64,000 nucleotides of DNA, from NCBI RefSeq assembly GCF_900129395.1, contig NZ_FQVP01000002.1, positions 310,001 through 374,000 of the forward strand, given 5' to 3'. Position 1 is the first letter of the stretch; every line of letters begins with the position of its first letter. Of this stretch, positions 16,686 through 24,729 are shown in pieces. Both the position numbers and the translations under genes were made by a program. This stretch comes from Pseudosulfitobacter pseudonitzschiae. Its GTDB lineage: Bacteria; Pseudomonadota; Alphaproteobacteria; Rhodobacterales; Rhodobacteraceae. The notes under the pieces are model-generated. The model did not search any database. It had not been told where the DNA came from and worked only from the letters and a program-made list of their open reading frames with translations.

Positions 16686-18197
16686 TCAGGCGCCAAGGCG
16701 CGGGATGGCGTGGTGGCCGGTGGCAAAGCCCACGTGTTTGGTTTCCATGTAGAAGTCGAACGACCAGTCGCCGCCGTCGCGCCCGATGCCCGATGCCTTG
16801 ACCCCGCCGAAGGGGGTGGGCAGGTGGCGGACGTTTTCCGAGTTTACCCAGATCATCCCCGCCTCGATGGCGGCGGTGGTGCGCATGGCGCGGGTGATGT
16901 CATTGGTCCAGACATAGGCGGTCAGCCCGTATTGGGTGTCATTGGCAAGCTTTATGGCCTCGGCTTCGTCCTTGAACCGGATCGAGGTCAGCACGGGGCC
17001 AAAGATTTCCTCTTGGGCCACGGTCATGTCGTTGGTGGCATGGGTGAACAGCGTCGGGTTGACGTAGTGGCCCGCTCCTTCGGGCGCTGTGCCACCTGCG
17101 GCGATGGTGGCACCGTTCTGGCGGGCGATGTCGAAGTAGGACGTGACCTTGTCAAAGTGCACCTTGTGGATCAGCGGGCCGACCTCGGTCCTGGGGTCCA
17201 GAGGGTGGCCGACCTTGATGTTGCGCACGCGCGCGGCCAGCTTTTCCTCGAACTGGGCGGCGATGCTGTCCTGCACCAGCAGGCGCGACGAGGATGTGCA
17301 GCGTTCGCCGTTCAGCGAATAGATCATGAAGATCGCCGCATCCAGCGCGCGGTCCAGATCGGCGTCGTCAAAGACGATGACGGGGTTCTTGCCGCCCAGC
17401 TCGAAGTGCACGCGTTTCAGGGTGTCGGCCCCCTGTTTCATGATCATCGATCCGGTCTTGCTTTCGCCGACAAAGGCGATGGCCTTGATCGCCGGGTGTT
17501 CGGTCAGGGCCTTGCCCGCCTCTTCGCCCAAGCCGTTGACCAGGTTCCAGACGCCCGGCGGCAGGCCCGCGTCTTCGGCGATCTCCATCAGGATGCGGGC
17601 GGTCACTGGGGAAAATTCGGCGGGCTTGTGGACGATTGTGCAGCCAGCGGCCAAAGCAGGTGCTATTTTCCACGTGGACAGCATGAAGGGCGTGTTCCAC
17701 GGCGTGATGATCCCCACCGGCCCCAGCGGCGTGCGGGTGGTGACGTTCATCAGCGTGGGTGAGGGCAGCATTTGCCCATCTCGCGCAGCCGGTGCGCGGT
17801 CGGCAAAAAAGCGGAAGTTTTCCGCGCCGCGCAGGGCGGCCTTGGACATGAAGCGCAGGGCCTGTCCGGTGTCCCAGCATTCGCACAGCGCGATTTCCTC
17901 GGCCCGTGCGACGATGCCGTCGGCGATGGCGTGCAGGATCTTCTTGCGCGCGGTGCCGTCCATATCGCGCCACGCAGGAAAGGCGTCGGCAGCGGCGCGG
18001 GCGGCGGCGTCGATGTCGGCGGGGCCACTGCGCGCCACACGTGCGATATGGGTTTCGTCCACGGGGCTGTGGGTGTCGAACCAGTCGCCGGATTGGGCGG
18101 GCACAGGCCGGCCGTTGATCTGGTTCAGGATGCCGGTGTCGGCAAAGCGGATCAGGTGGCCGCGTAGGCTGGCCAGATTTGTGTCGAGGTCTGACAT
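16686..18197 (-). CDS. hpaE: 5-carboxymethyl-2-hydroxymuconate semialdehyde dehydrogenase
   Basis: A 503-residue aldehyde dehydrogenase of the HpaE/HpcC subgroup. The general base Glu266 (FELGGKNP), the nucleophile Cys300 (NGERCTSSSR) and the PWNTPFMLSTWK NAD-binding segment are present. It oxidises the ring-cleavage semialdehyde with NAD to 5-carboxymethyl-2-hydroxymuconate. It follows hpaF by 11 bp and precedes hpaD. Length and motifs are complete; nothing is unusual. Confidence 0.92.
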   Translation of the reverse strand: MSDLDTNLASLRGHLIRFADTGILNQINGRPVPAQSGDWFDTHSPVDETHIARVARSGPADIDAAARAAADAFPAWRDMDGTARKKILHAIADGIVARAEEIALCECWDTGQALRFMSKAALRGAENFRFFADRAPAARDGQMLPSPTLMNVTTRTPLGPVGIITPWNTPFMLSTWKIAPALAAGCTIVHKPAEFSPVTARILMEIAEDAGLPPGVWNLVNGLGEEAGKALTEHPAIKAIAFVGESKTGSMIMKQGADTLKRVHFELGGKNPVIVFDDADLDRALDAAIFMIYSLNGERCTSSSRLLVQDSIAAQFEEKLAARVRNIKVGHPLDPRTEVGPLIHKVHFDKVTSYFDIARQNGATIAAGGTAPEGAGHYVNPTLFTHATNDMTVAQEEIFGPVLTSIRFKDEAEAIKLANDTQYGLTAYVWTNDITRAMRTTAAIEAGMIWVNSENVRHLPTPFGGVKASGIGRDGGDWSFDFYMETKHVGFATGHHAIPRLGA

Positions 18198-18208
18198 GGT
18201 GTGATCCT

Positions 18209-18586
18209 TTACAGGTGATCGCGGATTGTGCCGGATTTTGGGGAAAGCTCCGGGTCGATGTCGCGCATTTCCATCGACAGGGCGATGGAGCGTTGGGCCA
18301 TGACCGGCGCAAGAAAGTCGGAAGCCGCCTGAAACACTGCCTGCGTCGCGGCCTGTTTGGCGACTGTTGTGCGCCCTTTGCGCAGGCGTACGGAGATGTC
18401 GATGTAGCCGTGTTTGGCATCACCGTCTGCGATGCTGACGTGCGTGGCGGCAAAGGCACGCACGCGGATGCCTGCCATCGGAAACACGCCTGTGCCGATG
18501 GCCGCGCGGCGGATGTGGTCGCACAGCGCGGACATGTCCACCGCTGCCTCCAGATTGGGCGAATAGTCGATTGTCAGGTGTGGCAT
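18209..18586 (-). CDS. hpaF: 5-carboxymethyl-2-hydroxymuconate delta-isomerase
   Basis: A 125-residue protein of the CHMI/tautomerase superfamily. Pro2, exposed after Met removal in MPHLTIDYS, is the catalytic base of the family. This fixes the start at 18586 rather than 18601, because only this start puts proline at position 2. It isomerises the hydroxymuconate to the 2-oxo form used by the decarboxylase. It is the first gene of the hpa operon; the large hpaR-hpaF dyad begins 17 bp upstream of its start codon, so bound repressor would lie over its leader. Confidence 0.9.
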   Translation of the reverse strand: MPHLTIDYSPNLEAAVDMSALCDHIRRAAIGTGVFPMAGIRVRAFAATHVSIADGDAKHGYIDISVRLRKGRTTVAKQAATQAVFQAASDFLAPVMAQRSIALSMEMRDIDPELSPKSGTIRDHL

Positions 18587-18602
18587 TTCACGCTTTCGCA
18601 AG

Positions 18603-18641
18603 ATTTACTTAACATCGCAATTATTGTCATGTTAAGTAAAT
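18603..18641. promoter_or_regulatory. HpaR operator: 39-bp dyad
   Basis: ATTTACTTAACAT (18603-18615) is repeated exactly inverted as ATGTTAAGTAAAT (18629-18641), and the middle contains CAAT-T-ATTG on the same axis (centre 18622). Seventeen of nineteen base pairs are symmetric. It fills the gap between the divergent hpaF and hpaR starts, so one element can control both transcripts. The regulator is inferred to be HpaR from position. Confidence 0.85.
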
Positions 18642-18670
18642 GAGCGTCGCCACGTCAAGGATTCGATTTC

Positions 18671-19111
18671 ATGGCCCCCAAGCTTGTCAGTACCAGCCGT
18701 TCATTGCCCATCGCCTTGATGCACGCCCGCGAGGCGGTGATGGGACCGATCCGCGAAATGCTGGGTGCGTCTGGCGTGACGGAACAACAGTGGCGTGTGC
18801 TGCGGGTGCTGGAGGAGGCCGGGGCGCTGGATGCCAGCACGCTGGCGCAGCGCGCGGCCCTGTTACAGCCGTCGCTGACACGTATCATCAAGGGGATGGT
18901 GGCCAAGGGGTTGGTGACACAGGTGCAGGGGGAGCACGACCGCCGCAGGCAAGAGGTTGCGATCACGCAGGCGGGCGTCGCGCTGATTGCGGCCAACGCG
19001 ACGCGTGCGGCCGAAATCGCCGAAGGCTGGCGCGCGCACCTTGGAGCGGACCGGTACGAGGTGTTGCTGGATCTGTTGGGCGATCTGGCGGACCGTGACG
19101 GGGTGCAGTAG
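18671..19111 (+). CDS. hpaR: MarR-family repressor of homoprotocatechuate degradation
   Basis: A 146-residue winged-helix protein. VTEQQWRVLRVLEEAGALDASTLAQRAALLQPSLTRIIKGM forms the recognition region, followed by the wing QGEHDRRRQEVAIT. It matches the HpaR/HpcR subgroup, which represses the catabolic operon until an aromatic effector binds. CAAGGA at 18656-18661 supports the ATG at 18671. It is divergent from hpaF across the 39-bp dyad, so autoregulation is expected. Confidence 0.9.
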   Translation: MAPKLVSTSRSLPIALMHAREAVMGPIREMLGASGVTEQQWRVLRVLEEAGALDASTLAQRAALLQPSLTRIIKGMVAKGLVTQVQGEHDRRRQEVAITQAGVALIAANATRAAEIAEGWRAHLGADRYEVLLDLLGDLADRDGVQ

Positions 19112-19252
19112 GCCGACAAGCCCGACCGCCGGGTGAAGCGGGGGACTGGCTGCGCCGCGTGGCATGTTCATGGGCCGCAAAAGGGAACACCTCGAATTGC
19201 CCGCGCGGGCCTGACGCCTACATCTGGCTGAGAAGATCCGAAAGGGGGCATC

Positions 19253-19966
19253 ATGAAACGGCTGAAACTGGGTATTCTTCAGGTCAATCACGACCGCAGC
19301 ATCGAAGTGGGCGATGCCTTTCCCGATGACGCGCACCGCTTTCGTGACCTCTTTGACGCCCAGGAACAGCGGTTCGATTACCGCGTCTACATGACGGTCG
19401 GCGGCGAGGTGCCGCAGGATGTCGACGAACAGGATGCATATCTGATCACCGGCAGCCCGGAATCTATCCTGCACGAACTGGCCTTTCTCGATCCGCTTTA
19501 TGATTTCATCCGTCGCGCCGATGCGGCGGCCAAGCCGCTTCTGGGCGTGTGCTTTGGGCATCAGGCAATTGCCGTGGCGCTGGGCGGGACGGTGGAGCAG
19601 TCCGATTGGAACATCGGGGTCGAGACCCACACATTTCTGGAACATTTCGACTGGATGCAGCCCGCGCAAGAGGATGTGAACCTGCACAGTTTTCACCACG
19701 ACACGGTGACGGTGCTGCCCGAGGGCTGTCGGCGCATCGCGGAATCGCCCGGCTGCGTCAATGCGGGCTTTGCCAAGGGGGATCACATCATCACGACCCA
19801 AGGGCATCCCGAGTTTACCGATCGTTTCATGGCGGGGATTCTGGAGGCCACCAAGCATGTCCTTTCGGCCACCGAGGTCGAAGTGGCTGAGGCGCGGGCG
19901 GGCATGTCATCCGATGGCGATGTCTTTGCCGCATGGGCGACCCGGTTTTTCGGCGGCACGCCCTAG
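19253..19966 (+). CDS. Type 1 glutamine amidotransferase (GMP synthase GATase-like)
   Basis: A 237-residue class I GATase with the nucleophile Cys100 (GVCFGHQ) and the His185/Glu187 pair (QGHPEF), so the triad is complete. No synthetase domain is fused, as in the stand-alone YhdP/GuaA-like amidotransferases that hydrolyse gamma-glutamyl bonds or serve an unknown partner. A purine-rich AAAGGGGG precedes the ATG. It stands alone between hpaR and a quinone reductase gene and its substrate is unknown. The 19112-19252 gap contains only the perfect palindrome GCCCGCGCGGGC and no visible gene. Confidence 0.8.
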   Translation: MKRLKLGILQVNHDRSIEVGDAFPDDAHRFRDLFDAQEQRFDYRVYMTVGGEVPQDVDEQDAYLITGSPESILHELAFLDPLYDFIRRADAAAKPLLGVCFGHQAIAVALGGTVEQSDWNIGVETHTFLEHFDWMQPAQEDVNLHSFHHDTVTVLPEGCRRIAESPGCVNAGFAKGDHIITTQGHPEFTDRFMAGILEATKHVLSATEVEVAEARAGMSSDGDVFAAWATRFFGGTP

Positions 19967-20060
19967 CGCCCTTTGCCTCTAACGGCAGAGGCTGCGCGGT
20001 GCTGGCAATTCAGCGCGGCAAAGGTAGTCTGTGGGTCAGAGATTGAAGGGAATCAAATTG

Positions 20061-21053
20061 ATGCGCGCGATTGTATACGACCGCTTTGGCCCGGCGGCCG
20101 AGGTCCTGAGCCTGACCGATATGCCCACCCCCGCACCGGCGGCGGGCGAGGTTCTGGTGGATCTGGCCTTTTCCGGTGTGAACCCCTCTGACGTCAAGGC
20201 GCGCGGTGGCACCCGTCCGGGGGTGACCAAGCCCCCGTTCCCGCACATCATTCCGCACAGCGACGGGGCGGGCACGATTTCCGCCGTGGGCGCGGGGGTG
20301 GACCCTGCGCGCGTCGGGCAACGGGTGTGGATCTGGAACGGTCAGTGGCAACGCGCCTTTGGCACCTGCGCCGAACAGATCGCGGTGCCGTCGGATCAGG
20401 CGGTTGAACTGCCCGAAGGCGTGGACATGCAGACCGGCGCCAGCCTGGGCATCCCGGGGCTGACGGCCTGCCATGCGGTCTTTGGCGGCGGCGACTTGCG
20501 CGGCAAGACCGTGTTGGTGCAGGGCGGGGCGGGCACGGTTGGGTTGCTGGCGGTGAAGCTGGCGCGTTGGGGCGGTGCGCATGTGATCGCCACCGCACGC
20601 GGGCCAGGGGCGGACCATGCCCGGGATGCGGGGGCTGCCGAGGTGATCGACTTTACCGCGCCGGATCTGGCCGACAGGATTCTGGCGGCAAACAATGGCA
20701 AGCCGGTGGACCGGATCATCGAGCCGGAATTCGGCGTCAACATCGGCACGGACATTGCGGTGGTCGCCCAGAACGGCACGATCGCGGCCTATGGATCGGC
20801 GGCCCGGCCCAAGGCCGATTTCAACTTTCTGGAACTGATGTTCAAGGCGGCCACGGTCGATGCGATCCTGATCTACCTGTTGCCACTGCCTGAGCGCCAA
20901 AAGGTCATCAACCGCCTGCATGCGGCTTTGGCAGAGGGTGCGCTGGACATCCCTGTTGCGCAGGTCTTTGCCCTGTCTGACACTGCCGCAGCCCACGAGG
21001 CGGTGGAACAAGGCGGGCGTCACGGCGCGGTGCTGGTGGAGATGGGGCAATGA
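20061..21053 (+). CDS. NADPH:quinone reductase-like MDR oxidoreductase
   Basis: A 330-residue zinc-independent medium-chain dehydrogenase. The N-terminus MRAIVYDRFGPAAEVL, the PHIIPHSDGAG substrate-domain segment and the Rossmann motif VQGGAGTVGLLAV are typical of the quinone oxidoreductase (QOR) group, which reduces quinones or enones with NADPH. The catalytic zinc ligands of alcohol dehydrogenases are absent. I chose 20061 over 20031 because the protein then begins at the conserved first strand with GAAGGG ten bases upstream. Its stop overlaps the mechanosensitive channel start by four bases. Confidence 0.85.
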   Translation: MRAIVYDRFGPAAEVLSLTDMPTPAPAAGEVLVDLAFSGVNPSDVKARGGTRPGVTKPPFPHIIPHSDGAGTISAVGAGVDPARVGQRVWIWNGQWQRAFGTCAEQIAVPSDQAVELPEGVDMQTGASLGIPGLTACHAVFGGGDLRGKTVLVQGGAGTVGLLAVKLARWGGAHVIATARGPGADHARDAGAAEVIDFTAPDLADRILAANNGKPVDRIIEPEFGVNIGTDIAVVAQNGTIAAYGSAARPKADFNFLELMFKAATVDAILIYLLPLPERQKVINRLHAALAEGALDIPVAQVFALSDTAAAHEAVEQGGRHGAVLVEMGQ

Positions 21054-22366
21054 GCCTGTTGCGCCGCCTGCTCACCGCCATGACGCTGGCGATGGCGCTC
21101 TGCGCACCGGTTCATGCCGAAACCGCCGGGCAACCACAGGGCGCGATCACCGTCGAGGACAGCGCCCAACAGGATGCCGCCATCGCGGTGCGCATCCGCG
21201 ATATCATGTCTGAACTGGATGGCTATGGAAACGTCACGGTGACAGTGACGTCGGGGATCGTGACCCTGCGCGGCACGACGCTTGATTCTGCGGCTTCGGA
21301 CCAACTGAACGAACTGGTCGGTCGGGTTCAGGGGGTCGTGGCAATCAAGAACGAAGTGACGGAAACGACGGATGTGGTCGAACGGCTGAACCCGGCCTAC
21401 GAGCGGTTCAAGACGCGGCTGCTGCAGGCCGTGGCGATGTTGCCGCTGTTGGGGGTGGCGCTGCTGGCCTTTGTGTTGGTGATGCTGGCGGGGGTGTTGC
21501 TGGCGCGGGCGAAATATCCGTGGGACCGGATCGCGCCGAACGCGTTTATCGCTGACATCTACCGCCAGATCGTGCGGTTGTTCTTTGTCGTGGCTGGCAT
21601 CGTGATCGCGCTGGACATCCTGAACGCCACGGCGCTGCTGGGCACGATCCTGGGCGCTGCGGGGATCGTCGGTCTGGCCATCGGTTTTGCGGTCCGCGAC
21701 ACGGTCGAGAATTTCATCGCCTCGATCATGCTGTCGTTCCGCCAGCCGTTCCGGCCCAACGATACGGTCGAAATCGAAGGTGACGTGGGCAAGGTGGTCA
21801 GCCTGACCAGCCGCGCCACGATCCTGCTCAGCTTTGACGGCAACCAGATTCGCATCCCCAACTCGACAGTCTTCAAGAGCCGGATCATCAATTACACCCG
21901 CAACACCGAGCGTCGCTTCAGTTTTGACGTGGGCGTGGCCCCTGTGACCGACCTTGCCGCGGCCAAGGCGCTGGCGCTGGAGACTGTGAACAAATTGCCC
22001 TTTGTGCTGGCCACACCGGCCCCTGCCATCTGGATCGAAACCATTGGCGACAGCACGATCGGGATTCGCGTGACCGGATGGATCGACCAGCACGAAACCG
22101 GCTTTGCGCTGGCGCGGGGTGAAGCGATCCGGCATGTGCTGCTTGCCTTTGAGGCTGCGGGAATCGAAATGCCCGAGCCGACATTCCGCGTGGTGTCGCC
22201 CTCGAGCAAGTCCGACAGCCCCGCAAAGCCCCCGGTCGTCATCCGAGAGGTCGAAACAGAGGACGTGCAGTCGACGCAGAACGAAGCTTTGGAAAGGATT
22301 GTCGACCAGGAACGCGCAGAACGCGCGGACAAGGACCTGTTGACGCGGGAGGGCGAAGAAGAATAA
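21050..22366 (+). CDS. BON-domain MscS-family mechanosensitive channel
   Basis: A 438-residue membrane protein. After a signal-like N-terminus (residues 1-26) a periplasmic BON domain spans about 45-110 (GYGNVTVTVTSGIVTLRG and VQGVVAIKNEV). Three hydrophobic segments follow (about 125-145, 175-195 and 198-220), then the MscS pore helix and beta domain (AAGIVGLAIGFAVRDTVENFIASIML, FRPNDTVEIEGDVGKV, IRIPNSTVFKSRI). Such channels release solutes on hypo-osmotic shock; the added BON domain may anchor to envelope components. The acidic C-terminal tail from about 385 is low in predicted structure. It overlaps the upstream reductase gene by four bases. Confidence 0.87.
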   Translation: MSLLRRLLTAMTLAMALCAPVHAETAGQPQGAITVEDSAQQDAAIAVRIRDIMSELDGYGNVTVTVTSGIVTLRGTTLDSAASDQLNELVGRVQGVVAIKNEVTETTDVVERLNPAYERFKTRLLQAVAMLPLLGVALLAFVLVMLAGVLLARAKYPWDRIAPNAFIADIYRQIVRLFFVVAGIVIALDILNATALLGTILGAAGIVGLAIGFAVRDTVENFIASIMLSFRQPFRPNDTVEIEGDVGKVVSLTSRATILLSFDGNQIRIPNSTVFKSRIINYTRNTERRFSFDVGVAPVTDLAAAKALALETVNKLPFVLATPAPAIWIETIGDSTIGIRVTGWIDQHETGFALARGEAIRHVLLAFEAAGIEMPEPTFRVVSPSSKSDSPAKPPVVIREVETEDVQSTQNEALERIVDQERAERADKDLLTREGEEE

Positions 22367-22437
22367 CGCCTCGCGTACGATTTGCCGGATTTTGGGCTTG
22401 CGCCTCCGGCAAGTGGGCATTAATTAGCGCGACACGT

Positions 22438-22512
22438 TGGGATGTAGCCAAGTGGTAAGGCAACTGTTTTTGGTACAGTGTACCGTAGGTTCGAATCCTA
22501 CCATCCCAGCCA
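22438..22512 (+). tRNA. tRNA-Gln (anticodon TTG)
   Basis: A cloverleaf can be drawn. The acceptor stem TGGGATG (22438-22444) pairs with CATCCCA (22502-22508). The anticodon stem ACTGT/ACAGT (22463-22467 and 22475-22479) encloses a seven-base loop with TTG at 22470-22472. The T-arm contains GTTCGAATC. Discriminator G and an encoded CCA end it at 22512. TTG reads CAA/CAG glutamine codons. Confidence 0.95.
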
Positions 22513-22572
22513 CTTCACTCAGATAGCGAACAGCGATCACAGCCCCCCAGCACTGGCTGCGGTGCCGTTTCC

Positions 22573-24594
22573 CTATCCCTTTGGTGTCTGTGACAGCACG
22601 GATGCCGCCACTTCGCGCAGCAGGATCCAGTTGATCGGTTTCTGAAGGAAGGGTTCGTTCCACTCCGCACCGTCGCTCTGGCGTTGCCGGATGGAATCAT
22701 AGCCCGACATCAGCACCACATGCGTGCCGGGGAAACGGGCGCGAATCTCTTTGGCCAGGGCATGGCCCTGCATGGCGCCGGGCATCACCAAATCCGTGAT
22801 CACCAGATCGGGGGCGGGGCCTGTGCTCATGATTTCGAGGGCATCGGCGGCGCTCAGGGCGACTTCAACCTCGTTGCCGTCAAGCTGAAGCTGGCGGGCC
22901 ATGACGCGGGTGACCTTTTCGTCGTCATCAACCAGCAGGATGCGGTGCGCCGATGGCTTGACCTCGGTGGACTGCTGCATGGTCTCGGGGGCGACATCCG
23001 GGCTGCTGGGGGAAAGCGGGAAGAACATCTTTGCCGTCAGCCCATGGCCGGGCTCCGAGAGCAGTGTCAGCCCGCCGCCCGACTGGCGGCAGAACCCCGA
23101 GGCGACCGACAGGCCCAGCCCGGTGCCTTCGCCCACGGGTTTGGTGGTAAAGAACGGCTCGGTCGCGCGGGACAATTCCTGCGCCGTCATGCCGGGGCCG
23201 GAATCGACAACGCTGATGCAGACAAAGGTGCCCGAAAATATCTGTTCGGTCCCGCCAAAGCCTGAGACCTGTTCGCGTCCCATCTCCTCTGCAGCCGTGC
23301 TGATGACGATTTTGCCACCCTGCGGCTGGGCATCGCGGGCGTTGATCAGGATGTTCAGCAGCGCCTGCTGGAAGTTGATCGGGTCCAGCTCGACAATCAT
23401 CTCGTTCGCCGACAGGCGCGTCGAGACGGCGATGTTGGCCGGGCACAGGCGCTGGAACATGTTCAGGGTTTTGCGGACCAGATCGTCCAGGTTGACCGGC
23501 ACCGGCTCCAGCCGCGACTTGCGACCATAGGCCAGCAGTTGCCGTGTCAGCTCCGCAGCGTTCTGCACAGCCTCGACGGCTTCGGTCAGATAGACAGGGT
23601 GCGCAGACTTGTCGGGGTCGGCCTGAAGCAGTTGCAGGTTGCCCAGGACGACGGACAGGGTGTTGTTAAAATCATGTGCGACGCCACCGACCAGCTTGCC
23701 CAGGGCTTCGATCTTCTGGCCGCGTTCCAGCGCCACTTCGGCCACTTGGCGCGCGCGGTCGCTTTCGCGTTGCAGCTTTTCGGCCTGCGCTGCGCGCTGT
23801 TCGGTCTTGTTGATCACATTCGCGAAATAACATGCCGCAGTGACCAGCATCAGGATCATCGTATAGGCCAGAACCGACGCCCGAAGGTCGGCCGAGACGT
23901 AATTCAGGTTCGATGCAATCAGCGCAAGTCCGGTCAGCCCGACCGGCACCAGAACCAGAAACGGAAGCAGTTTGCGCAACATCTGGCTGCCCAGCTCCGG
24001 GGCGGCCAGAACCCGCATCCAGCCAACTTCCGCATCGTTGACCAGAAAGGCCACGAACAGAGCGGTGAAACCAATGGCCGTGTGCAGCGCCATCAACGTG
24101 TAGACGGGGTTCGCGAACAAGGCTTCGGAGTTGTAGAGGTAGCCAATGAGCGGCACCATCGCGAGGCTCACCCCCAGCGTTTTCGGGAGAAGCCGCGCAA
24201 ACGTCGACAAGTCCTTGACCGTTCGGGACCACAGGCAGACCGCGATCAGCAGACATGCGATTGCCGTGGCGATCGACATGCCGTCCGGCACCACCTGGAA
24301 AACGGCCAGCCGATAGTTCGCAATGACATCCGACGCGATCAAGACGCTGCACAGACGCGCCACCCAGGGGCTGTACCCTTTGTTCAGGGCGATCAGGCCC
24401 AGACTTCCGAACAAGAGGGAAATCGCGGTGCTGGGCACCATCGCCGGGTATTCGGGCCAGATACGCAGAAAGAATTCCAGCCCGAGACCCCAGCCCAGGA
24501 TCAGGTTCAGCAACGCCAGGATGCCGACGGAGACTGCCAGATAAAAGGACGTTTTGCTGTGCCAGGTGTTCGGCAGGGAGACATCTGTTGTCAT
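22573..24594 (-). CDS. Hybrid sensor histidine kinase with C-terminal receiver
   Basis: A 673-residue protein. Residues 15-262 contain about eight hydrophobic segments with almost no periplasmic domain, so the signal is probably sensed in the membrane. A coiled linker (about 265-300) leads to the HisKA phospho-site His307 in VAHDFNN. The HATPase domain carries SGPGMT and GTGLGLSVA. A receiver domain (about 550-670) has VDDDEK acidic residues, phospho-acceptor Asp601 (ITDLVMPG) and Lys in LQKPI. The VAHDFNN H-box and C-terminal receiver resemble NtrB-like/FixL-like hybrid kinases. No partner response regulator is adjacent, so it may pass phosphate to a distant protein. It is convergent with the tRNA gene. 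Confidence 0.88.
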   Translation of the reverse strand: MTTDVSLPNTWHSKTSFYLAVSVGILALLNLILGWGLGLEFFLRIWPEYPAMVPSTAISLLFGSLGLIALNKGYSPWVARLCSVLIASDVIANYRLAVFQVVPDGMSIATAIACLLIAVCLWSRTVKDLSTFARLLPKTLGVSLAMVPLIGYLYNSEALFANPVYTLMALHTAIGFTALFVAFLVNDAEVGWMRVLAAPELGSQMLRKLLPFLVLVPVGLTGLALIASNLNYVSADLRASVLAYTMILMLVTAACYFANVINKTEQRAAQAEKLQRESDRARQVAEVALERGQKIEALGKLVGGVAHDFNNTLSVVLGNLQLLQADPDKSAHPVYLTEAVEAVQNAAELTRQLLAYGRKSRLEPVPVNLDDLVRKTLNMFQRLCPANIAVSTRLSANEMIVELDPINFQQALLNILINARDAQPQGGKIVISTAAEEMGREQVSGFGGTEQIFSGTFVCISVVDSGPGMTAQELSRATEPFFTTKPVGEGTGLGLSVASGFCRQSGGGLTLLSEPGHGLTAKMFFPLSPSSPDVAPETMQQSTEVKPSAHRILLVDDDEKVTRVMARQLQLDGNEVEVALSAADALEIMSTGPAPDLVITDLVMPGAMQGHALAKEIRARFPGTHVVLMSGYDSIRQRQSDGAEWNEPFLQKPINWILLREVAASVLSQTPKG

Positions 24595-24729
24595 GGCGTC
24601 GTCTCAAAAGGCTGACGACTCCACGCAGGAAACGTTCAGGCCACTACGTGAAGGGTTCGTCAAAACAGCCTACACGATTCGCGGGAAATCCAAAACAGAC
24701 AGCATGTTGCAGGGAGAGCTGTCATTGGC

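Noticed and set aside
19975-19992. GCCTCT/AGAGGC hairpin after the amidotransferase gene
   Set aside because: A six-pair stem without a T-run; possible but unsupported.
22382-22412. TTGCCGGA/TCCGGCAA inverted repeat before tRNA-Gln
   Set aside because: Eight-base arms but a 15-base loop and no T-run; not supported as a terminator for the mscS gene.
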